DNA of 32,459 nucleotides from Pirellulales bacterium (lineage in GTDB: Bacteria; Planctomycetota; Planctomycetia; Pirellulales; JACPPG01), in NCBI GenBank assembly GCA_035546535.1, contig DASZWQ010000131.1:1-32459 (forward strand), in the 5' to 3' direction. Below, piece after piece: positions 15,161 to 21,504 of this stretch. How positions within the stretch are numbered: position 1 is the stretch's first letter; the number at the start of each line of letters is the position of its first letter. A program made the position numbers and the translations under genes. The notes under the pieces were generated by a model, which made no database searches, was not told where the DNA came from, and saw only the letters and a list, made by a program, of their open reading frames with translations.

Positions 15161-17209
15161 ATGGACCTCCCAGCCACCCAGTTGCAGACTCCACCCGAAC
15201 CCCGGGCCGCGGCCATGAAATTCACGTACACCAGCGGTTCGCGGCCGCTCGATGGCTATACGATCAAGCGCGGCATCGGCCAGGGAGGCTTCGGCGAGGT
15301 TTACTACGCCACCAGCGACGCCGGCAAGGAAGTGGCGCTGAAGCTGATTCGCCGCAACTTGGACGTCGAGCTGCGCGGCGTGACGCAATGCTTGAATCTG
15401 AAGCACCCCAATCTGCTGGCGCTGTTCGACATCAAGATCGACGAGCGTGGCGACAGTTGGGTGGTGATGGAATACGTCGCCGGCGAGAGCCTCGAGGACG
15501 TGCTCGCCCGGCACCCCAATGGTCTGCCGATCGACGAGGCGCTGTTGTGGTTTCACGGTATCGCGGCCGGCGTCGCCTACCTGCACGATCGGGGTATCGT
15601 GCATCGCGATCTGAAGCCAGGCAATATCTTCAACGACGATGGCCTGGTGAAGATCGGCGACTACGGCCTGTCGAAATTCATTTCGGCCAGCCGCCGCAGC
15701 GGGCAAACCGAGAGCGTGGGGACCGTGCATTACATGGCCCCCGAGATTGCTAACGGCCGCTATGGCAAGGAAATCGATCTGTATGCCCTGGGGGTGATTC
15801 TGTACGAGTTGCTCAGCGGCCAGGTTCCTTTCGAAGGCGAGAGCGTGGGCGAGGTGCTGATGAAGCATCTCACGGCCGAGCCCGACGTGAGCCGCGTGCC
15901 CGAGGCGTTTCGCGGCGTCGTCGCGCGCTCGCTGGCAAAAGACCCGCAGCAGCGCCCGCACTCGGTGCAGGAATTCCTGGCCGCACTGCCGACCGATTAC
16001 GGGCGGCCCGTCGCGCCGGCGAGCCTGCCGTCGCGCCCCCGTCCCGAGCCGGCCTTGGCCGAGACGACATTTCTGCGCAGCGCCGACGAGCCGCCGGCCC
16101 CTCCGCAGCGCGCTGCCGCGATGCCGACCGGAAATGCTGGCGTCAACACGCCGCCGATCGGCGCCGATGCTCACACGGTCTTTCAAAGATTCCTCACCTG
16201 GTGGACGCCACTCCCCAAGAAGAAAAAGATTCTCGCCGCTGGCGCCGCGGCGATCGTCCTTTCCGCTGTCACGCAGATGGGAAGCGGTGACGGCGAGGCA
16301 CACACATTCTCGCGCATTCTGCTGCTCACGGTACTCATCCTGGGTGGGATGCGACTGGCGGGCTGGTTTAGCAACCGGCCGATTGTCGCGCCGGCGACGC
16401 CGCGGCCGGCGCCGCCAACGCGGCCCGTTGCCGCGCATCCGGTCGCAGCCGCGACTGCGCAGGCACCGCAGCCGCTGGCTCCGCCTGCGCAGTACCCGGT
16501 CCGCTATAGCCGCCGCGAAAGGCGTCTGGCGCGTCGCAGCTCGGGTCGAGAGTTGCTTTCGGCCAAAACCTCGCGTGAGAAGGTGACCGAGCTTTTCGGA
16601 TCGCTGCTCTTGTCGGCCTTGGTGGCGGGTGCTACGTCGCTACTTATGTTGATCGTGCAGCACCGCGACCAGCAATTTTATTCCGAGTATGCCTGGCTGG
16701 GGCTGTGCGCGGCGATGGGCGCTTGGGGCGTGCTGATCCCCGCCAAGCTGTGGGAAGGTCGCCAAGGAGATGTCGTGCTGCGCCGCTTCGTCATGCTGGG
16801 AATTGGCCTGGCGTTTGGCCTGGCGGCTTTCGAGACCGGGCCGCGCCTCTTGAAGATCGTGCTCGAAAACGACGTGCATCTGCCGCACGTAGGGTTCGAT
16901 TCGCGTTCCTCCTCGAGCGTCGAGGGGCAGCCGGAAGTGATGAGCTATCTAGCCTATTTCGGCTTCCTGTTCCTGGTACTGCGCTGGTGGAAACAGGCCG
17001 ATCCGCTACGCAGCAGTCGGCTTAGTCTGTGGTCCTTGCTGGTATGTGTTTTCTGGGCCGGAGCGCTGTCGACCTGCTGGTACTTCCCGCAGCCGTGGGG
17101 AATGATGATGGCTGGGGCGATCTCGCTGGCCGTGCAACTATCGAGCCCATGGATTGATCCACAAAACCGCGTGGCCCAGGCAGCAAGCGCCCCGGCCGCG
17201 AGCACTTAA
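15161..17209 (+). CDS. Membrane serine/threonine protein kinase
   Basis: 682 residues. The Hanks-type kinase domain (about 25-290) has a Gly-rich loop (GQGGFGEVYYA), catalytic Lys61 (VALKLI), HRDLKPGN (Asp150), DYG in place of DFG (167-169), and APE (193-195). The domain therefore looks active. A Pro/Ala linker follows, then seven or eight hydrophobic helices from about residue 350 to the end, so the kinase faces the cytoplasm on a multi-pass membrane base instead of the usual single helix with an external sensor. No PASTA or WD repeats are present. The ATG at 15161 is preferred because GAGG lies 5 nt upstream. The ATG at 15116 would add 15 codons rich in triplets rare here (TTA, GTA, AGT). 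A gap of only 19 bp to the next gene implies co-transcription. Likely substrates are the neighbouring FHA, ECF or coiled-coil products (inference). Confidence 0.93.
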   Translation: MDLPATQLQTPPEPRAAAMKFTYTSGSRPLDGYTIKRGIGQGGFGEVYYATSDAGKEVALKLIRRNLDVELRGVTQCLNLKHPNLLALFDIKIDERGDSWVVMEYVAGESLEDVLARHPNGLPIDEALLWFHGIAAGVAYLHDRGIVHRDLKPGNIFNDDGLVKIGDYGLSKFISASRRSGQTESVGTVHYMAPEIANGRYGKEIDLYALGVILYELLSGQVPFEGESVGEVLMKHLTAEPDVSRVPEAFRGVVARSLAKDPQQRPHSVQEFLAALPTDYGRPVAPASLPSRPRPEPALAETTFLRSADEPPAPPQRAAAMPTGNAGVNTPPIGADAHTVFQRFLTWWTPLPKKKKILAAGAAAIVLSAVTQMGSGDGEAHTFSRILLLTVLILGGMRLAGWFSNRPIVAPATPRPAPPTRPVAAHPVAAATAQAPQPLAPPAQYPVRYSRRERRLARRSSGRELLSAKTSREKVTELFGSLLLSALVAGATSLLMLIVQHRDQQFYSEYAWLGLCAAMGAWGVLIPAKLWEGRQGDVVLRRFVMLGIGLAFGLAAFETGPRLLKIVLENDVHLPHVGFDSRSSSSVEGQPEVMSYLAYFGFLFLVLRWWKQADPLRSSRLSLWSLLVCVFWAGALSTCWYFPQPWGMMMAGAISLAVQLSSPWIDPQNRVAQAASAPAAST

Positions 17210-17228
17210 GGGAGAAGGGGGACAAACG

Positions 17229-18818
17229 ATGTTCACCTTCGAAATGTCACGACTGTCGCCGCACGTGGTGCTGTTTGCCGCCGAGCCCGGCGTTTTGCTG
17301 TGGATCGTGATCGCCCTGGTTGCGTGGATCGTCATCTTCCGGCGTCCGCGCCGCGCGAAGGCCGGTGCTTGCCGCAAGCGCCACGGTTTTCCCTGGCGCG
17401 CGGCGGTGCTGGTCGTGTTGATCGTCGTGGCCTGGAGGAAGTTCGGCCCTCACGCCAATTGGAGCGTGGATTGGAATCTCGACGATGAGATTCGTTCGCT
17501 GCAGGCGGTCACCGGCATCGGCAAGTTTCCGCCCATCCAGGAAAAAGACCTGTGGGCATTGCACCACGATCCCGAGAAAGCTCACGACGGCGCGAAGCCC
17601 CGGGCACAACGCTCTAAACAAAAGCGCGCGGCGCGCGACAGCAGTCCGGCAAGCGTGGCGGCATCTTCCATCGGTCAAGATGCCGAAGAAGCGGTTGCCG
17701 CTCTGCCGACTGGCGTGCCGCCGCACGTGGCCCGCAGCGTGACGCAGGCGCGTGAGCTGGCCGATCGCGCCGTGGAAGAAGCCCGCGCGATCACGAGCAA
17801 AGCCGCGCGGCACGTCGCCGCGCTCAAGGCCTTGAAGGCGCTCAAATTCACTGACGCCGATGACAATGAGCCAGCGTCGGCCGAGGCTGCGAGTATCGTC
17901 CCGGCGATTGCCAGCGCGACGGTTACTGCGCCTGAGCCGCCGGGCCCCCCCGCTGCGGCGGAACCTGCTCCGGCCAATCCCGCCGTGTCCCAACCAGCGC
18001 CGCCGGCTGCGCCTGCGACGTCGAGCGCGGTGGTAGCGGCATCAAGCGGAGACAAACAAGCCGCGACCGTCGTTGCCGAAAGCACCGCGCCCACCCCTCA
18101 GGCTTCCACCGAACGCGCGACCCGCCCCGAGCGCAGCGGACCGCCAGCTGATGCGGCACGCAGCGAACATCCGGCGGCGAACGCACCCTTAATGCCCGAG
18201 CGCCCGGCATGGCTCGATCAGCCTGGCGGACGGGCCGGTGATGTTTACCTCGAGACCGTGATGGTTGAGCTCTACCCCACAGCCGGCGAGGCCGAAGACG
18301 CGCTGGCCGAGGAATTGCAGGCGCGCACGCGGGCCTACATCGACCGCTATTTGGGCGTGGGCACGAGCAAGCTGTTCACGGTTCCGCCCTCTTACATCCA
18401 CGATCGCCTGGTCAGAGACCGCTACAAAGAGACGGTCGAGTCGCCGTCGGGCTGGCCTATGATCAACGCTTACGCGCTTTTGGCCTTTGATCGTCGAGCA
18501 CGGGCGCAGTTCCAGCGCATGCAACGCGATGCACAAATCGAGCATCGATTGCTGGAGGTCGCTGGCGGCGCCGCGGCCGTGTTGCTGGTGCTGGGCGCGG
18601 TATTCGGCTACCTCAAGCTCGATACCTTGACCCGCGGTTACTACACGCGCCGCTTGCAGTTGGCGGCCGCGGTCGTGATACTGACGGTCGCAGCTGGCAC
18701 GCTGTACGTGGTGCGGTCGAAGGTATTGGATTCACCGCAACACGACCTGCCGGTCAGTGCGCCGGCCACGGCCGTACATGTGCTACCGATTGATGCGACA
18801 CAGTTGCCGGCTAGCTAA
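17229..18818 (+). CDS. Ala/Pro-rich multi-pass membrane protein of signalling locus
   Basis: 529 residues, no recognised family. Two hydrophobic helices lie near the N-terminus (about 18-37, GVLLWIVIALVAWIVIF, and 55-68, AVLVVLIVVAW) and two near the C-terminus (AGGAAAVLLVLGAVFGYL and AAAVVILTVAAGTLYVV). Between them is a long soluble region. It starts with an alpha-helical part containing basic and Ala/Glu stretches, then a low-complexity Ala/Pro/Ser region of roughly 120 residues. A compact conserved-looking domain ending in RARAQFQRMQRDAQIEHRLL precedes the last helices. The start is the ATG at 17229, with a gggag Shine-Dalgarno; the frame is open upstream into the kinase gene. Tight spacing with the kinase (19 bp) suggests a membrane partner or sensor. 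The topology and role are inferred only. Confidence 0.82.
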   Translation: MFTFEMSRLSPHVVLFAAEPGVLLWIVIALVAWIVIFRRPRRAKAGACRKRHGFPWRAAVLVVLIVVAWRKFGPHANWSVDWNLDDEIRSLQAVTGIGKFPPIQEKDLWALHHDPEKAHDGAKPRAQRSKQKRAARDSSPASVAASSIGQDAEEAVAALPTGVPPHVARSVTQARELADRAVEEARAITSKAARHVAALKALKALKFTDADDNEPASAEAASIVPAIASATVTAPEPPGPPAAAEPAPANPAVSQPAPPAAPATSSAVVAASSGDKQAATVVAESTAPTPQASTERATRPERSGPPADAARSEHPAANAPLMPERPAWLDQPGGRAGDVYLETVMVELYPTAGEAEDALAEELQARTRAYIDRYLGVGTSKLFTVPPSYIHDRLVRDRYKETVESPSGWPMINAYALLAFDRRARAQFQRMQRDAQIEHRLLEVAGGAAAVLLVLGAVFGYLKLDTLTRGYYTRRLQLAAAVVILTVAAGTLYVVRSKVLDSPQHDLPVSAPATAVHVLPIDATQLPAS

Positions 18819-18893
18819 TGGTCGCATGATGTCATCTGCACATCCCAGGCCGGTGGCGATCAAACCATCCGAACCTGATCGACAAGTCCTCTT

Positions 18894-19535
18894 ATGTCTT
18901 CCGCGTCGCAGCCTGATACGTTGCTGGTCGAGCGAATTCGCGCAGGTGAACCGGCGGCGTGGAACGATTTGATCAACCGCTTCGAGGGGCGGCTCTTGGC
19001 CTTCGTCGAAAGCCGTCTGCGACATCGCGCCGCGAGCGAAGACGTCGTGCAGGAGACGTTCATCGGCTTTCTGACCAGCATCCCCAACTACGATCCGGCG
19101 CGGCCGCTGGAGGGGTATCTCTTCTCGATCGCGGCTCACAAGCTGACCGACCATTTGCGGCGCGAAGGGCGTCGCCCGGCGCTGCCGCTGGCCGGTAATT
19201 CCACAGGTGGCGGTGAATGGGAACTGCCCGGCTCGCAACGGCCGGCCAGCAGTATCGCCCGGAGCGGTGAACGCAAAGCGCTCGAGAGCGCGGCCCTGGT
19301 CGAAGCGATCGCCGGGCTGATGCGCCGTTGGAAACAGCAGGGCGATTGGGAAAAGATCAAGTGCGCGGAGTTGCTGTTCGTGCGCGGCTTGCCCAACAAA
19401 GAAGCGGCAAAGCAATTGGGCATCTCGGAGCAGGCCGTGGCGAACTACAAGTTCGATTTTCTGGCCCGGCTGCGATCGCTCGTCAAGCAAAGCGGCCTGC
19501 CCAGCGACGTCTTCCCCGAACTGCAAGAGAAATAG
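18894..19535 (+). CDS. ECF-type RNA polymerase sigma factor
   Basis: 213-residue two-domain sigma factor. Region sigma2 (about 8-95) includes AWNDLINRFEGRLLAFV, the SEDVVQETFIGFL core-binding helix and the GYLFSIAAHKLTDHLRREGR DNA-melting segment. A linker of about 50 residues follows. Region sigma4 (about 135-205) ends in a helix-turn-helix, GLPNKEAAKQLGISEQAVANYK, for -35 recognition. It should direct transcription of an unknown regulon, perhaps including its own locus. The linker is longer than in many ECF factors and rich in Gly, Ser and Pro, so it could hold phosphorylation sites for the nearby kinase (inference). Sigma factors controlled by Ser/Thr kinases are known, for example EcfP/PknT of Vibrio parahaemolyticus. 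The gene follows the membrane protein by 75 bp and precedes a small Cys/His protein by 57 bp. Confidence 0.92.
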   Translation: MSSASQPDTLLVERIRAGEPAAWNDLINRFEGRLLAFVESRLRHRAASEDVVQETFIGFLTSIPNYDPARPLEGYLFSIAAHKLTDHLRREGRRPALPLAGNSTGGGEWELPGSQRPASSIARSGERKALESAALVEAIAGLMRRWKQQGDWEKIKCAELLFVRGLPNKEAAKQLGISEQAVANYKFDFLARLRSLVKQSGLPSDVFPELQEK

Positions 19536-19592
19536 CGATCGATAATCACCGCCGTCTTTTTACTGCCATCTGCCGACTGCCGGCTAATTCTC

Positions 19593-19997
19593 ATGCCTGA
19601 CCAATTCTCTGACGCCGATTTGGAAGCGTACTTGGACGAAGGGCTGTTGCCGGCCGAAATGGCGCGGATCGAAACCGCCGCGCGCGGTGACGAGGCACTC
19701 TTGCGGCGCTTGTCCGCCATCAACGCGCGTCGCGACCACGGCAGCCACACCCTGGGCGAGATCTGGCGTTATCACCGCCTCAGTTGCCCGACGCGGGCCG
19801 AGCTCGGCAGCAGCCTGCTGGGAGTGCTGTCGACCGAGGAAGAGGAGTACATCAAGTTCCACTTGAATGTCATCGGCTGCCGCTACTGCCAGGCGAACTG
19901 GAATGATCTGGCCAATCAACAGGCCGAGGCGGCCGAGGCGAAAGACAGCCGGCGCCGCAAGTATTTTCAAACGAGCGCCGGTTACCTGCGCAAGTAA
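19593..19997 (+). CDS. Small Cys/His protein, putative anti-sigma factor
   Basis: 134 residues, acidic and helical, no membrane segment. The Cys/His set C65, H90, C96 and C99 (FHLNVIGCRYC, i.e. Hx5Cx2C) resembles but does not match the Hx3Cx2C zinc motif of ZAS anti-sigma factors. The N-terminal part (DADLEAYLDEGLLPAEMARIE) is like the start of zf-HC2-type regulators, which follow ECF genes in many bacteria. Its position 57 bp after the sigma factor on the same strand supports a regulatory role, but a soluble anti-sigma without membrane tether would have to be released by a cytoplasmic cue such as redox change, zinc loss or phosphorylation. The end is 18 bp from the convergent DUF1501 gene. 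Confidence is high that this is a gene and moderate for the function. Confidence 0.8.
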   Translation: MPDQFSDADLEAYLDEGLLPAEMARIETAARGDEALLRRLSAINARRDHGSHTLGEIWRYHRLSCPTRAELGSSLLGVLSTEEEEYIKFHLNVIGCRYCQANWNDLANQQAEAAEAKDSRRRKYFQTSAGYLRK

Positions 19998-20015
19998 CCG
20001 GGCAGACGCGCCGCC

Positions 20016-21500
20016 TCAACTCAGCACGTCGCGGATGACTTGGCCGCGTACATCCGTCAAACGGAAATCACGCCCCTGGAAGCGGTACGTCAGCCGCGTG
20101 TGATCCAGTCCCAGCAAGTGCAGAATCGTCGCCTGCAAATCGTGCGGATGCACCGGGTTCTCGACCGGCGCCCAGCCAAGCTCGTCGGTCGCGCCGTAGC
20201 TGATGCCCGGTTTCAGACCCGCGCCGGCCATGAAGATCGTATTGGAAAACGGATGATGATCGCGCCCCAGGAACTTGCCGTCCTTGGTGCGCCCTTCGCG
20301 GAACGGCGTGCGGCCGAACTCGCCCGACCAGACCACCAACGTTTCGTCCAGCATGCCACGTTGCTTCAGATCTCGAATGAGTGCGGCGACGGGCTTTTCC
20401 ATCGTCTTCGCCCGATTCACCAGGCCGGCCTCGATCTCTTCGTTGGCGTTGGTGCCGTGAAAGTCCCAACCCCAGTCGAATAACTGCACGAACCGCACGC
20501 CGCGCTCGACCAGCCGCCGCGCCAGCAAGCAATTGTTGGCAAACGTGGCCGCTCCCGGCTCGGCCCCGTAGTCGCCCAGCACGTACGCCGGCTCGGCCGA
20601 GAGATCCATCGTCTCGGGCACGATCGTCTGCATGCGAAACGCCAGCTCATACTGGGCGATGCGCGTGGCGGTCTCGGGCTGACCCAGCTTTTGCGCTTCG
20701 ACGCGGTTGAGGTCGTTGATCGCATCCAGGCTCATGCGGCGCAAGCTTCGATCCATTCCCTCGGGGTTCGATAAATACAACACGGGATCGCCGCCGGTGC
20801 GGCACTGCACGCCCTGGTAAACCGAGGGCAAAAACCCGCTTCCCCAAGCGGCCTTTCCGGCGCTCGGCAGCGACCGCCCGGAAACGAAAACGATGTAGCC
20901 CGGCAGGTCCCGGCTTTCGGAACCCAATCCGTACGTGATCCACGAGCCCATCGACGCGCGATCCTGTGCGCGGGGAAAGCCCGTGTAAAGCAACAGCTCG
21001 GCGGGACCATGATTGAACTGCTCGGTCCATACCGACTTGATGATCGTCAGGTCGTCGGCCACGCCGGCCAGGTTCGGCAGCGCGTCCGACATCCACGCGC
21101 CACTCTGGCCGCGCTGGGCGAACTTCTGCCGCGTGCCCAGCAGCTTCGGCGTGCCGCTGGTGAAGGCGAATTGCTTCCCCTTGGTGAGCGACTCGGGACA
21201 ATCCTCACCGTCGCGGCGGACGAGCTCAGGCTTGTAATCGAACAAGTCGAGATGCGGCGGCCCGCCCGACATCGACAGGTAGATCACGCTCTTGGCGCGC
21301 GGCGCGAAATGCGGCGGTCGGGGCATAAACGGATCGGCGTCCGGCGCAGCCGCTCCGGCAGCCGCGCCAGCCAGCGTCGCCGGCTGCTCCAAGAGCGCAA
21401 GCGCGGTCGCGCCCAGACCCAGCGCCGTATCGCGCAAAAAGTGCCGCCGCGTTTGCCGCAACAACCGATCGAATTCCCGTGCGTCGGTGGAATGCTTCAT
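20016..21500 (-). CDS. DUF1501 domain protein paired with PSD1 gene
   Basis: 494-residue planctomycete-type DUF1501 protein. A Tat-like N-terminus (RRHFLRDTALGLGATAL) implies export. Landmarks are YLSMSGGPPHLDLFDYKP near the start, WTEQFNHGPAELLLYTG and GYIVFVSGR in the middle, FVQLFDWGWDFHG, and the C-terminal SGEFGRTP...GRDHHPFSNT cluster of Asp/His residues. The gene begins 4 bp after the upstream PSD1 gene, the common two-gene arrangement in planctomycetes, where the pair is thought to take part in degrading complex sulfated or other polymers, although no reaction is established. It is more similar in layout to the typical PSD1-linked form than the paralogue at 3625-5037. Confidence 0.93.
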   Translation of the reverse strand: MKHSTDAREFDRLLRQTRRHFLRDTALGLGATALALLEQPATLAGAAAGAAAPDADPFMPRPPHFAPRAKSVIYLSMSGGPPHLDLFDYKPELVRRDGEDCPESLTKGKQFAFTSGTPKLLGTRQKFAQRGQSGAWMSDALPNLAGVADDLTIIKSVWTEQFNHGPAELLLYTGFPRAQDRASMGSWITYGLGSESRDLPGYIVFVSGRSLPSAGKAAWGSGFLPSVYQGVQCRTGGDPVLYLSNPEGMDRSLRRMSLDAINDLNRVEAQKLGQPETATRIAQYELAFRMQTIVPETMDLSAEPAYVLGDYGAEPGAATFANNCLLARRLVERGVRFVQLFDWGWDFHGTNANEEIEAGLVNRAKTMEKPVAALIRDLKQRGMLDETLVVWSGEFGRTPFREGRTKDGKFLGRDHHPFSNTIFMAGAGLKPGISYGATDELGWAPVENPVHPHDLQATILHLLGLDHTRLTYRFQGRDFRLTDVRGQVIRDVLS

Positions 21501-21504
21501 GGCG

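Noticed and set aside
15137..16438. 433-codon minus-strand ORF over the kinase gene
   Set aside because: Arg/Gln/His-rich shadow of the kinase domain, with no own start signal.
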